A stretch of 64,000 nt of DNA. Source: Carnobacterium funditum DSM 5970 (GTDB lineage: Bacteria > Bacillota > Bacilli > Lactobacillales > Carnobacteriaceae). This document shows positions 34,953 through 44,109 of the stretch, one piece after another (position 1 is the first letter of the stretch; the number at the start of each line of letters is the position of its first letter). The stretch spans positions 1,951,001-2,015,000 of the forward strand of contig NZ_JQLL01000001.1 of the NCBI RefSeq assembly GCF_000744185.1, in the 5' to 3' direction. The notes under the pieces were generated by a model. The model saw nothing but the letters and a program-made list of their open reading frames with translations, searched no databases and was not told the origin of the DNA. Position numbers and translations under genes: made by a program.

Positions 34953-35773
34953 GAACCATTACAGCCCTTTGGTTGAGAAATATTCGAGGATTCGTTCGTG
35001 ATCGAGTAAAATTAATAACTTCACTAGTTATTCCGTTTTTTTTCCTTTACATTTTTAAATCAGTTTTTAAAATGGATCAAGTAGAAGATCCAACAGCTTT
35101 TTTATTAGCAGGAATTGTTACAGCAACAGTTTTCCAAACATCGTTAAATATTGCGACATCTACAATTGATGATACGGTTTCCGGTTTTATGAAAGAAATA
35201 TTAGTTAGTCCTACTAGTCGTTTTAAAGTAGCGTTAGGACAAATATTTTCAGCAGCTACTATTGCGACTACTCAAGGCATTCTTATTTTAATTATTGGCT
35301 TATTTACGGGATTGAGATTTGACCATTGGGCAACAATCATTTATGTTCTACTAGCGTTAATTTTGGTAGGTTTGGTTTTTTCAGGGTTAGGTTTGTTTTT
35401 AGCTTCAATGGTAAAAAGTTCTTCTACTTTCCAAGTCGTACAGCAAGCAGTTGTATTGCCTTTTACATTTTTATCAGGAGCCTATATTCCACTCGCTTTT
35501 TTGCCTGATGTTCTTAGATATGTTGCCTATTTTAATCCTATGACGTATACGACAGCTTTTTTTAGAACCATCATGTTAGAAAAAGGTAATTTAACCCAAG
35601 CAGGTTGGTTGGAGCTTGGTTTAGCATTTGATTTTAATGGTGTTATAGTGACACCTTGGATGAGTGGATTTATTATCGCTGCTTTTGGAACTTTATTCTT
35701 ATTATTGGCTACAAATTCTTTTGTCCGTGCAGACTTTAATAAGATATCTCGCAATCCATTAGCTCGAAAATAA
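34949..35773 (+). CDS. ABC-2 type permease
   Basis: A 274-residue membrane protein with six hydrophobic segments and the ABC-2 family layout. The N-terminal half-helix WLRNIRGFVRDRVKLITSLVIPFFFLY is followed by the TVSGFMKEILVSPTSRFKVALGQ loop, then by FLSGAYIPLAFLPDVLRYVAYFNPMTYTT near the end. It is translationally coupled to the ATPase. The C-terminal tail is cytosolic and basic. A perfect terminator follows within 25 bases. Confidence 0.92.
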   Translation: MRTITALWLRNIRGFVRDRVKLITSLVIPFFFLYIFKSVFKMDQVEDPTAFLLAGIVTATVFQTSLNIATSTIDDTVSGFMKEILVSPTSRFKVALGQIFSAATIATTQGILILIIGLFTGLRFDHWATIIYVLLALILVGLVFSGLGLFLASMVKSSSTFQVVQQAVVLPFTFLSGAYIPLAFLPDVLRYVAYFNPMTYTTAFFRTIMLEKGNLTQAGWLELGLAFDFNGVIVTPWMSGFIIAAFGTLFLLLATNSFVRADFNKISRNPLARK

Positions 35774-35793
35774 TGAAGAGTTAGAACAACTTA

Positions 35794-35834
35794 AAAAGGA
35801 ATCTTTAGCTAGATTAGCTAAAGATTCCTTTTTG
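35794..35834 (+). terminator. Terminator of the DrrAB-type operon
   Basis: GGAATCTTTAGCTA and TAGCTAAAGATTCC form a perfect 14-bp stem with a three-base loop, followed by TTTTT. Confidence 0.92.
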
Positions 35835-36237
35835 TTTATCTGATTTAAAGGATTCTATTATCGTAGATTAAAAGCCAAAGAATAGTCAACAATACCTTAC
35901 AAAAGCAAGGGGATTATAATACGGTACGTTAATAATGTTCATTAACTATTGAAAACGTGAAATAGAGATTCATGCAGGCATCAAGCTGACACAGTTTCAT
36001 AAAAGGCAAGATTATCATAAATCCAGCCTAGCTGTTCTTGTATAGCTAAAGGATACAAGAACAACAAAAGGAAATTAGTACGAATTAGACGTATTTTAAT
36101 AACTGTGTACACTTTTCTACACTTTAGTGAACTAGTCGTTATTATTAAATAACTAGAGTATAATGAGAAGAATACTCTAATTGGGTAAGGATATTTAATA
36201 AACGAATAGACAGATAGATAAAAAAGGAGAGATGTCA
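35835..36237. other. Intergenic region upstream of the diguanylate cyclase gene
   Basis: No gene is seen. It holds the -10 box and the operator-like inverted repeat at 36154-36179. Confidence 0.5.
36154..36179 (+). promoter_or_regulatory. Inverted repeat overlapping a -10 box
   Basis: TAGAGTAT at 36154-36161 is mirrored by ATACTCTA at 36172-36179, and the -10 box TATAAT (36159-36164) is partly inside the left arm. It could be an operator for the cyclase gene 58 bases downstream. The -35 region is weak. Confidence 0.4.
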
Positions 36238-37344
36238 ATGTTGTCAATTTATGAAGGCTTTTTTCTAAATCTTTGTGTGTTGATTGCTTCTCTATTCATT
36301 TACAAACAATTATTCAAAAAAATGACTAAAGAATACCAAACCAACTGTTCATCAATCATTACTGGGATACTAGGTGGTCTGTTAGGTGCTATTTTGATGC
36401 ATTTTAGTATCGTAAGTGGGACAAATTCAATCATTGATCTTCGAATTATTCCATTGATGTTAGTTGTTCTTTACGCGAATGGGTTGTCAGTATCTATAAC
36501 AGCTCTTCTGATTATCTTAACTAGGTTCATGGTAGGCATTAGCTTGCATTCATTCTTAAATATACTTTTTATCATTACATCATGGGCGCTTTTCTCTATT
36601 TGTTTTCAAAAAATTAAAAATCGTTGGGTCTCCATAGTGGTTATGTTGGCTTTGAGCAATGTAGTTTATACAATACTCATTATTTTGTTTCCAACTAATA
36701 AGTATCTTAACCTGCCTTTAATGATAAACTACTGGATTATTTGTATAGCGGGTGGGGTTGTTGCTGTTTACATCATGGATTATTTAACAGAAAGTGAGTT
36801 TCTATTTAAACAACATAAAAATTTTGCTTTTACAGATCCATTAACGGGTCTAAACAATGTTCGCAGTTTTGATCTAGCCTTTAATAAAGCAAAAAAAAGA
36901 CAAATAGAAACTAATGAAACTATTTCTATTATACTCCTAGATATTGATCGCTTTAAACAAGTCAATGATACTTATGGACACACAGAAGGCGATGTTGTAT
37001 TAAAAAAGTTAGCAGCTATTTTAAAAATGAATCAAGGTTCGTATGATGTTGTTTCTAGAAATGGAGGAGAAGAGTTTTCGATTTTGCTTCATGACTATAG
37101 CCTTAAAGAAGTACATGAGCGAGCGGAGTCATTAAGAAAAATAGTCGAAAATTCATTTTTTGTTATAAAAAATAAAACATTAGCAATCCATATAACGATT
37201 TCAGTAGGGATTACAACATACAGTGATACTACAAAAGAAATTGATCAACTGTATGATAATGCTGATCAGGCATTATATGCAGCGAAAAAAAGTGGCAGAA
37301 ATAAGGTTTGTTTCTATACACAGGTTCCTTCAGTCTCACATTAA
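36238..37344 (+). CDS. Membrane diguanylate cyclase (5TMR_LYT + GGDEF)
   Basis: A 368-residue protein. Residues about 1-180 contain five to six membrane helices of the 5TMR-LYT sensor type. Residues about 200-365 form a GGDEF domain with DPLTGLNNVRSFD, the metal-binding LLDIDRFKQVNDTYGH and the active-site signature NGGEEF. The allosteric I-site RxxD five residues before GGEEF is absent (GSYD there). It should make c-di-GMP from two GTP. I choose the ATG at 36238 because AGGAGA ends only one base before the ATG at 36232 but 7 before this one. No phosphodiesterase or PilZ gene lies in the window. Confidence 0.9.
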   Translation: MLSIYEGFFLNLCVLIASLFIYKQLFKKMTKEYQTNCSSIITGILGGLLGAILMHFSIVSGTNSIIDLRIIPLMLVVLYANGLSVSITALLIILTRFMVGISLHSFLNILFIITSWALFSICFQKIKNRWVSIVVMLALSNVVYTILIILFPTNKYLNLPLMINYWIICIAGGVVAVYIMDYLTESEFLFKQHKNFAFTDPLTGLNNVRSFDLAFNKAKKRQIETNETISIILLDIDRFKQVNDTYGHTEGDVVLKKLAAILKMNQGSYDVVSRNGGEEFSILLHDYSLKEVHERAESLRKIVENSFFVIKNKTLAIHITISVGITTYSDTTKEIDQLYDNADQALYAAKKSGRNKVCFYTQVPSVSH

Positions 37345-37351
37345 AAAATTC

Positions 37352-37389
37352 GAAGAACACTATATAATAAAATAGGGTTCTTTTTTTTG
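37352..37389 (+). terminator. Terminator of the diguanylate cyclase gene
   Basis: AAGAAC-CTAT on the left pairs with ATAG-GTTCTT on the right, followed by a run of T. Confidence 0.75.
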
Positions 37390-37791
37390 GGGAATAGTTC
37401 CATTTTTTTTAAACGATACCTACGAAAACGAAGTGAAGTTGCAGGTTTGTTTCTTTAGCTTTCTTTAACTTAATTTATATTAGTGGTTGCACATCGTATA
37501 GGGACTATATGAAATGAAATAAAAAAGTGGGGAAATAAATTTGTACTTATCGTTAGTAAAAATTGAACGATAGCTAATGCAATCTATTCAGTTAATGGTG
37601 ATGATAAAAGGTACATAGCAGATAAAGGTTAGATCTGTCAGGATGTGTAGATTATTAAGTTTAATCAATGTAAACACAATTAATCTCCGTTTTTTGTCTG
37701 TTAGCAGATATAATGGTAGTTTTTCTCGTATATTAGGTTAAAACAAGTCATTTTTTATTCGAGTATGCGTTTATTGCTCCGTATGGATGGA
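37390..37791. other. Intergenic stretch between convergent genes
   Basis: No gene, repeat or RNA motif recognised. Confidence 0.3.
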
Positions 37792-38859
37792 TTATTTTTC
37801 GTGATAAGCATGGTACGCATGCAATAGATGAGTACGTTTATTTACATGAACTTTCTGATAAATGTTATGCATATGAGTTTTTACTGTTCCGATAGAGATA
37901 AACAAAATAGCACTAATCTCATCATTACTTTTATCTGCTAAAATTTCATGAAAAATATCTTGTTCTCTTGTAGTTAAATGGTAGGTTTGACAAAAGGAGT
38001 TAAAGGTATTATTGGCTTGTTCAAATTCTTCTTCGTTAGTACTTAACTCTTCTTTATCATGATTAGGTAAAAAAATATTGTGAGTATTTGAACTAACAGG
38101 TGTATAAGAAATTTCAGGTATTGTATTATTTTCTCTAAGAGTAGGGAAGGTGTGTTTTGTTTCTAAATTAAACGAACTATTATTTAGATAGTTAGAGGTA
38201 TGCTTGATAGCAGCAATGCTATAGATGATGCTTAGGATATCTTCTCCAATATTTCGATTATTTATTTTTAGTAATAAAGTGGAATAGATATCAAAATTAA
38301 AAATGACAATGGTATCTTCAATCAAAATGAACAAAGAGAACCATAATGAAATTTTGAGGAGCTTTGTATAACGATTAAAAAAAGAATCTTTATATAAAAC
38401 AGGGTATTTTTTCACATGATACAATCCTGTACTAGCAAGATAAGCTAGATAAAGTTGGGCGGGTAGATAATAAAGCCAAACTTTTAATGCATTGTCATTC
38501 ATCATAGGGATAAATAATAAGTACACAGCATAAGCAATCAAGATAAAAGAATCAATGTAATTTCTTTTTAGCTGTAAAATATAATAATTGATTATATAGT
38601 ATGAAAAAGCAGTACCTAGAACAATAATTGTCTTAAAGGCAGGAACGTCCATGAATTGCATGTTGTAAGAATGACCAAAGCCGCTTAAAAACTCAGTCAT
38701 ATAAATAACCGTGTTATCAAATATAAAGAGCAAAAACATAATAGCAGTATACAGGTAGATTGGTTTCTTAGTTTTTATATAAATAGCAGAAATAGAAGTC
38801 AAAGAAATAGAATACAAAACAATTAAAATAATATTGTACAAAAAAGTGAGTTCTTTCAT
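37792..38859 (-). CDS. aguR: Membrane LuxR-family regulator of agmatine catabolism
   Basis: A 355-residue protein. The first 235 residues hold about seven membrane helices. A charged linker follows, and the last 65 residues are a LuxR-type HTH (LTTREQDIFHEILADKSNDE, SIGTVKTHMHNIYQKV). This layout and its position, divergent from ptcA-aguD-aguA, match AguR of Enterococcus faecalis, a one-component membrane activator that senses extracellular agmatine. Agmatine sensing here is inferred from that system. GAGGAG ribosome site on the minus strand. The 263-base divergent region carries two cre-like sites and a hairpin. Confidence 0.87.
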   Translation of the reverse strand: MKELTFLYNIILIVLYSISLTSISAIYIKTKKPIYLYTAIMFLLFIFDNTVIYMTEFLSGFGHSYNMQFMDVPAFKTIIVLGTAFSYYIINYYILQLKRNYIDSFILIAYAVYLLFIPMMNDNALKVWLYYLPAQLYLAYLASTGLYHVKKYPVLYKDSFFNRYTKLLKISLWFSLFILIEDTIVIFNFDIYSTLLLKINNRNIGEDILSIIYSIAAIKHTSNYLNNSSFNLETKHTFPTLRENNTIPEISYTPVSSNTHNIFLPNHDKEELSTNEEEFEQANNTFNSFCQTYHLTTREQDIFHEILADKSNDEISAILFISIGTVKTHMHNIYQKVHVNKRTHLLHAYHAYHEK

Positions 38860-38920
38860 AATAAAACTCCTCTACTTATGGAATGACCGTACTTGAATTT
38901 AAGTTTAGTATACAAGAAAA

Positions 38921-38934
38921 TGAAAACACTTTCA
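38921..38934. promoter_or_regulatory. cre-like site near aguR
   Basis: TGAAAACACTTTCA is palindromic except at the centre and fits the CcpA cre consensus TGWNANCGNTNWCA at 13 of 14 positions (CA for CG). It lies 62 bases upstream of the aguR start. Confidence 0.5.
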
Positions 38935-39007
38935 ATGCTTCTGGGGAAACTTAATGTTGTAAAAAAGGAAGATGAAAAGACGGGTTTAGAGGAGTTTAGA
39001 AAAGTTT

Positions 39008-39041
39008 AGTTGATAATCTACCTTTAGATAGATTATCAACT
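39008..39041. repeat. 13-bp inverted repeat in the aguR-ptcA divergent region
   Basis: AGTTGATAATCTA at 39008-39020 is mirrored by TAGATTATCAACT at 39029-39041 with an 8-base loop. It could be a LuxR-type operator for AguR or a leader hairpin; the tail is only weakly T-rich. Confidence 0.55.
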
Positions 39042-39074
39042 TTGAGAATGAGTGTTAAATTAAGGACGTCAAAT

Positions 39075-39088
39075 TGAGAACGTTCTCA
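39075..39088 (+). promoter_or_regulatory. Perfect cre site upstream of ptcA
   Basis: TGAGAACGTTCTCA fits all 14 positions of the cre consensus and is the heart of a 16-bp perfect palindrome (39074-39089). It ends 34 bases before the ptcA ATG, where bound CcpA would block transcription. Confidence 0.75.
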
Positions 39089-39122
39089 ACGGACGCAATA
39101 TTATTATATAGGAGGAGAAAAA

Positions 39123-40169
39123 ATGACATACGTAAAAGATTTTATCACAACGAAAGATTATACAAAAGAAGAATTGATGGATATTATTCACTTATCTCTG
39201 AAAATTAAACAAGCGATTAAGGCAGGGTATTATCCACAATTATTAAAAAATAAAACATTAGGTATGATTTTCCAGCAATCCTCTACTCGCACAAGGGTTT
39301 CTTTTGAAACAGCAATGGAACAACTTGGTGGACATGCTCAATATCTAGCTCCTGGACAAATTCAATTAGGTGGACATGAAACAATCGAAGATACTAGCGT
39401 CGTTCTTTCTAAATTAGTCGATATTTTAATGGCACGGGTAGACAGGCATGAGAGCGTTTATGATTTAGCAAATAATGCAACGATTCCCGTTATTAATGGA
39501 ATGTCTGATTACAATCATCCTACTCAAGAAATGGGAGATATCTGTACAATGGTTGAGTTTTTACCAGAAGGAAAGAAACTGGAAGACTGTAAGATTGTTT
39601 TTGTGGGAGATGCTACTCAAGTATGTACTTCTTTGATGATGATTACGACTAAATTAGGTATGGATTTTGTCCAATATGGACCGAAAAAATTCCAATTGAA
39701 TGAACAGCTGCAACAACTTGCAAATAAAAATTGTGAATTATCCGGTGGATCATTTATGTTAACAGAAGACGAAGATGAAGCCATGAAAGATGCAGATTTT
39801 GTTTATACGGATGTTTGGTATGGTTTATATGATGCAGAACTTTCGGAAAAAGAAAGAATGGCAACTTTTTATCCTAAATATCAAGTGACTGATGCAATGA
39901 TGAAAAAAGCATCTCCTCATGCTAAGTTTATGCATTGTTTACCAGCTTCAAGAGGAGAAGAAGTAACAGATGAAGTGCTAGATTCTGACTATTCTATTGC
40001 TTTTGAAGAAGCCGGTAACCGTTTGACAGCTATGAGGGGTCTTTTAGTTTACTTAATGGGAAAAGCTGGAAAACAACAGAAGTTTGATGAAGATAAAAAG
40101 GTAAAGTCAAAAGAAGAATTAAACGAAGTGCTTAAAGATCTTGACTTAGACTTCTTGTATCAAAGATAA
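39123..40169 (+). CDS. ptcA: Putrescine carbamoyltransferase
   Basis: A 348-residue transcarbamylase. It phosphorolyses N-carbamoylputrescine to putrescine and carbamoyl phosphate, the energy-yielding step of the agmatine deiminase pathway. Seen: the carbamoyl-phosphate loop [20 protein letters not shown] near residue 55, HPTQEMGD near 139 and [16 protein letters not shown] near 270. The extended C-terminal helix ([19 protein letters not shown]) is typical of PTC and separates it from ornithine transcarbamylase, as does the gene neighbourhood. Ribosome site AGGAGG. First gene of ptcA-aguD-aguA. Confidence 0.94.
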   Translation: MTYVKDFITTKDYTKEELMDIIHLSLKIKQAIKAGYYPQLLKNKTLGMIFQQSSTRTRVSFETAMEQLGGHAQYLAPGQIQLGGHETIEDTSVVLSKLVDILMARVDRHESVYDLANNATIPVINGMSDYNHPTQEMGDICTMVEFLPEGKKLEDCKIVFVGDATQVCTSLMMITTKLGMDFVQYGPKKFQLNEQLQQLANKNCELSGGSFMLTEDEDEAMKDADFVYTDVWYGLYDAELSEKERMATFYPKYQVTDAMMKKASPHAKFMHCLPASRGEEVTDEVLDSDYSIAFEEAGNRLTAMRGLLVYLMGKAGKQQKFDEDKKVKSKEELNEVLKDLDLDFLYQR

Positions 40170-40262
40170 AAATAGTGAATGTCGATAGGACTTACTTGTG
40201 GCTAGATTCAATCTAAAATAGCCACAAAAAGTTCTAATCACAAAAAAAGAGAGGTGCTTGTT

Positions 40263-41624
40263 TTGGATAAACCTAAAGAAAAGAAAAAGTTTAGAATGAT
40301 AGATGCTGTTTTGTCCGTGATTTGTGTTGTATTTGTTGCAGAAGCTGCAGCTCCAGTGGCGGCTATTGGGAATTCTCAATATTTCTGGTGGATATTCTTA
40401 ATGATTGGTTTTTTAGTACCGTATGGCTTGATTGCTTCTGAATTAGGAACAACCTACAACGGAGAGGGCGGATTATATGATTGGGTAAGGAAAGCATTTG
40501 GTCGAAAGATGGGAGCTCGGGTATCTTGGTATTATTGGATCAATTTCCCGTTATGGATGGCTTCTTTAGCTATTATTTTTCCAGAAATGATTTCCTTAAT
40601 TAGCGGATGGGAAATTAATACAATTGTAGGTATTATGATTGAATTAATCTTTATTTGGATTGTTACAGTCATTGCTTTTTTTCCTATTAGTGATAGTGTC
40701 TGGATTTTAAATGGTGCAGCAGTGATTAAAGTGCTGCTGGCTTTAATAGTTGGAATACTTGGTATTTACGGAGCGATAACGTATGGCGTTGCTAATGAAT
40801 ATACCGTGCAATCTTTATTGCCATCGTTTGATGTTAAAAGCTTATCCTTTGTTTCTGTTATTCTCTTTAATTTTTTAGGCTTTGAAGTGATTACTACAAT
40901 GGCTGACGATATGGAGAATCCTAAAAAACAAATACCGCAAGCGATTATTATAGGTGGATTAGTGATAGCAGCAATTTATATATTCTCAGCATTTGGTATT
41001 GGTGTAGCTATTCCGACAGAAGAAATTAGTACTAGCAGTGGATTAATTGAAAGTTTACAACTCCTAACTGGTAACCCAACAGGAATTTTTATTTCAGTTA
41101 TGGGCATTTTATTTTTACTAACACTTTTTGGAAATATGATTTCTTGGTCGATGGGCGTAAATAGCGTAGCAGCATACGCAGCAGATAACGGAGATATGCC
41201 AAGTATATTTAAAAAAAGAAGAAAGAATGGTATACCCTTTGGAGCACCTATAATGAATGGGCTTGTTGCTTCATTTGTTGTGATTATCGCACCATTTATT
41301 CCGAATGAAGATCTATTCTGGAGTTTCTTTGCCCTTAATTTAGTAATGTTTTTATTGTCATACGTGCCAGTTTTTCCAGCATTTCTAAAGTTACGCAAGA
41401 TAGATCCAAATACAGAGAGGCCGTTTAAAGTAGTTGGCAATAAAAATTTTTTAAGGCTATTAGCCTATACTCCAATGTCGTTAATAATCATTGCGCTTAT
41501 TTTTATAGCTATTCCAATGGATAGCAGTTCAAGTACTCTAGAAGCAACTTTGCCAATTACAATAGGAGCGGTTGTTTTTATAGTGATTGGTGAGCTTATT
41601 ATCAAAGTAAAGAAAATTGGTTGA
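40263..41624 (+). CDS. aguD: Agmatine/putrescine antiporter
   Basis: A 453-residue APC-superfamily transporter with about 12 membrane segments. It exchanges external agmatine for internal putrescine, inferred from its place between ptcA and aguA. The early motif EAAAPVAAIGNSQYFWW and the FLGFEVITTMADDMENPKKQIPQA stretch are those of amino acid/polyamine antiporters. There is no ATG at the start. GAGAGG at 40249-40254 lies 8 bases before the TTG at 40263, which I take as the start (Met-Asp-Lys-Pro-Lys-Glu); the in-frame GTG at 40254 overlaps the ribosome site. Confidence 0.92.
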   Translation: MDKPKEKKKFRMIDAVLSVICVVFVAEAAAPVAAIGNSQYFWWIFLMIGFLVPYGLIASELGTTYNGEGGLYDWVRKAFGRKMGARVSWYYWINFPLWMASLAIIFPEMISLISGWEINTIVGIMIELIFIWIVTVIAFFPISDSVWILNGAAVIKVLLALIVGILGIYGAITYGVANEYTVQSLLPSFDVKSLSFVSVILFNFLGFEVITTMADDMENPKKQIPQAIIIGGLVIAAIYIFSAFGIGVAIPTEEISTSSGLIESLQLLTGNPTGIFISVMGILFLLTLFGNMISWSMGVNSVAAYAADNGDMPSIFKKRRKNGIPFGAPIMNGLVASFVVIIAPFIPNEDLFWSFFALNLVMFLLSYVPVFPAFLKLRKIDPNTERPFKVVGNKNFLRLLAYTPMSLIIIALIFIAIPMDSSSSTLEATLPITIGAVVFIVIGELIIKVKKIG

Positions 41625-41649
41625 TCAAATTTAAAGGAAGAAGGTATGA

Positions 41650-42765
41650 ATGATGAAAATAGTAAAAACAACTCCCAAAACAGATGGATATAGAATGCCA
41701 GGGGAATTCGAAAAACATGATGGTTGCTGGATGATTTGGCCTGAAAGACCTGATAATTGGAGATTAGGGGGGAAACCTGCTCAGAAAGTTTTTACGGAAG
41801 TGGCTGTTGCAATTAGTCAATTCGAACCGGTAACTATGTGTGTGAGCAACGAGCAATATGAAAATGCTAGAAATATGTTACCTGAACAAATTCGTGTCAT
41901 TGAAATGTCCAATAATGATTCATGGATGCGCGATGTGGGAGCCACTTTTGTAATAAATGAAAAAGAAGTTAGAGGCATTGACTGGGCTTTCAATTCTTGG
42001 GGCGGTTTAGTAGATGGGCTTTATTTTCCATGGGATAAAGATGATCAAATAGCAGGTAAAATGTGTGATATAGAAAGATTAGATTGTTATCGGTTGGATG
42101 ATTTTATTTTAGAAGGTGGATCCATTCATGTGGATGGAGAAGGAACAGTAATCGTTACTGAAGAATGTTTATTGAGTGAAGGGCGCAATTCCAGACTAAC
42201 AAAAGAAGAAATTGAAGAGAGATTGAAAGAAAATTTGAATTTAGAGAAAATCATTTGGATTCCCCGTGGTATTTATAACGATGAAACGAATGGACATGTA
42301 GATAATATTCTCCACTTTGTGGCCCCTGGGAAAGTCGTTTTAGCCTGGACAGAAGATGAAGAGGATCCTCAATACGAGATTTGTCAAGAAGCCTATTCAA
42401 TATTAAGTCAAACAGTAGATGCGAAGGGAAGAAAATTAGAAATCATTACATTAGATTTACCAGCTAATGTTTTAATTACAAAAGAAGAAAGTGAAGGAGT
42501 GGATGCTGTTAATGGAACACTTCCACGGGAAGAAGGAGATCGTTTAGCAGCTTCTTATGCCAATTTTTATATTGCTAATGGCGGTGTTCTCGTTCCACAA
42601 TTTAACGATTCAAATGATAAGAAGGCTATTGAAACTATTCAAAAGGCATTTCCAAACTATAAGATAACTGGCATTTACGCAAGAGAAATTCTTTTGGGAG
42701 GAGGCAATATTCACTGCATCACTCAACAACAACCGAGTGTAAGTGAAAAAATAAGGTATGAATAA
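41650..42765 (+). CDS. aguA: Agmatine deiminase
   Basis: A 371-residue guanidine-modifying enzyme converting agmatine to N-carbamoylputrescine and ammonia. Seen: [23 protein letters not shown] at the N-terminus, [13 protein letters not shown], the catalytic acid/His pair [14 protein letters not shown] and ETNGHVDN, and the nucleophile Cys in [13 protein letters not shown] near residue 357. Complete and of usual length. Two ATG codons are adjacent (41650, 41653). A terminator follows, and the carbamate kinase gene (aguC), usual at this point, is missing. Confidence 0.96.
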   Translation: MMKIVKTTPKTDGYRMPGEFEKHDGCWMIWPERPDNWRLGGKPAQKVFTEVAVAISQFEPVTMCVSNEQYENARNMLPEQIRVIEMSNNDSWMRDVGATFVINEKEVRGIDWAFNSWGGLVDGLYFPWDKDDQIAGKMCDIERLDCYRLDDFILEGGSIHVDGEGTVIVTEECLLSEGRNSRLTKEEIEERLKENLNLEKIIWIPRGIYNDETNGHVDNILHFVAPGKVVLAWTEDEEDPQYEICQEAYSILSQTVDAKGRKLEIITLDLPANVLITKEESEGVDAVNGTLPREEGDRLAASYANFYIANGGVLVPQFNDSNDKKAIETIQKAFPNYKITGIYAREILLGGGNIHCITQQQPSVSEKIRYE

Positions 42766-42785
42766 AAAATAATCAGATAGTTAAT

Positions 42786-42821
42786 GAGGCTTGGACTGAC
42801 TGACGTCCCAGTCTCTATTTT
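42786..42821 (+). terminator. Terminator of the ptcA-aguD-aguA operon
   Basis: GAGGCT pairs with AGTCTC (one G-U) and GGAC with GTCC in one hairpin, then TATTTT follows. Confidence 0.6.
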
Positions 42822-42838
42822 ACGTTGGCTTGCGGAAG

Positions 42839-42873
42839 GATCCCTTTTTAGTGTAGACACTTAAAAAGGGATC
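42839..42873. repeat. Second hairpin after aguA
   Basis: GATCCCTTTTTA and TAAAAAGGGATC are perfectly complementary, and GTG/CAC with one bulge continues the stem. No T tail follows; it may be a backup terminator or a leader element of the next gene. Confidence 0.5.
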
Positions 42874-43022
42874 ATGAACGTTTATAAGGATTTTTTTTAA
42901 AACTATTTGACTTCTCTAAACTATGTGATAAAATGAATTAGTAAGTAATTCTTGTGAAGCGAATCACATACAAAAAATAACTATTTCATCATTAGATGAA
43001 ATATGAGAGGTTGAGTTTAGTA

Positions 43023-44069
43023 ATGGAAAGTAGAGTTGCGTATACAGGAAAAGATTATTTAAATAAAGTCTTAGCAGGTACAGCTTCAGGAATCGTTATT
43101 GGGTTGATTGCAAATGCGATATTGGGTTCAATCTTCAAGTCTCTTATACCCTATGGATCTGTATTCGAATTATTAGCCAATGTCGTGATGGTCATGCAGT
43201 TTATCACACCAGCAATTATTGGAGTTCTAGTAGCACTGCAATTTAAATTAAGCGGAATAGAAAGTGTCGTTATAGGGGCAGCTACCTTTTTAGGTTCAGG
43301 TGCTTACAAAGTTACTGAAACAGGAGTACAATTAGTTGGTATCGGAGACTTAATCAATGTTATGCTTGTCTCTGCTATTGCAGTATTTGTTACACGGCTT
43401 TTGCAAGGACGTTTAGGATCATTAACACTCATTTTAATGCCGATTATCGTTAGTGCTGGAGTAGGTACGTTAGGTTTGATTATGCTTCCGTATGTTGGAC
43501 TGATTACTTCTTCAATTGGAAACGTAATCAACAGCTTTACTACTTTACAACCATTACTAATGACTATTTTAATTTCTATTGCTTTTTCAATCATCATTAT
43601 TTCACCAATTTCAACTGTTGCGATAGGAATTGCTATTGGAGTTACCGGATTAGGAGCTGGAGCGGCGGCAGTAGGGATTACGGCATGTACTGCAATTTTA
43701 GTAATAGGTTCTTTACGAATTAATAAAACAGGGACAACATTAGCCATCTTGTTGGGAGCTATGAAAATGATGATTCCTAATTTAATTAAACACCCTAAAA
43801 TTGTAATTCCAGTAGTTATGAATGCCTTTATTTCGGGAATCGGTGTCTATTTGCTGACAATTCAAGGCACACCACAATCAGCTGGTTTTGGAATCGTTGG
43901 TTTAGTTGGACCTATCCAAGCATTTAATATGGGAACAAGTATAATTAGTGTTCTTTTAGCTTACTTTGTGATACCTTTTGTAGGTGGTTATCTTATTGAT
44001 TTTGTTTGTAGTAAAGTTTTGCATATTTACGAACATGATATCTTTGAATTTATACCAATTTCAAATTAA
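43023..44069 (+). CDS. PTS EIIC_2-type membrane protein
   Basis: A 348-residue, highly hydrophobic protein with eight or more membrane helices. It resembles the PTS_EIIC_2 family, a branch of sugar-PTS IIC-like proteins that lack fused IIA/IIB domains and mostly have no known substrate. Gly-rich helices such as GIAIGVTGLGAGAAAVGITA are evident. An in-frame ATG lies at 42996, but only AGAGG near 43006-43010 looks like a ribosome site, so I prefer 43023. The ketopantoate reductase gene follows after 40 bases. That pairing suggests transport linked to pantothenate or a related acid, which is only an inference. Confidence 0.8.
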   Translation: MESRVAYTGKDYLNKVLAGTASGIVIGLIANAILGSIFKSLIPYGSVFELLANVVMVMQFITPAIIGVLVALQFKLSGIESVVIGAATFLGSGAYKVTETGVQLVGIGDLINVMLVSAIAVFVTRLLQGRLGSLTLILMPIIVSAGVGTLGLIMLPYVGLITSSIGNVINSFTTLQPLLMTILISIAFSIIIISPISTVAIGIAIGVTGLGAGAAAVGITACTAILVIGSLRINKTGTTLAILLGAMKMMIPNLIKHPKIVIPVVMNAFISGIGVYLLTIQGTPQSAGFGIVGLVGPIQAFNMGTSIISVLLAYFVIPFVGGYLIDFVCSKVLHIYEHDIFEFIPISN

Positions 44070-44109
44070 GTAAAATAAAATAGATAAACTAGATGGAGGA
44101 ATAGTAAAA

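Noticed and set aside
40976-41440. Minus-strand ORF of 154 codons inside aguD
   Set aside because: Antisense shadow of a hydrophobic transporter gene.
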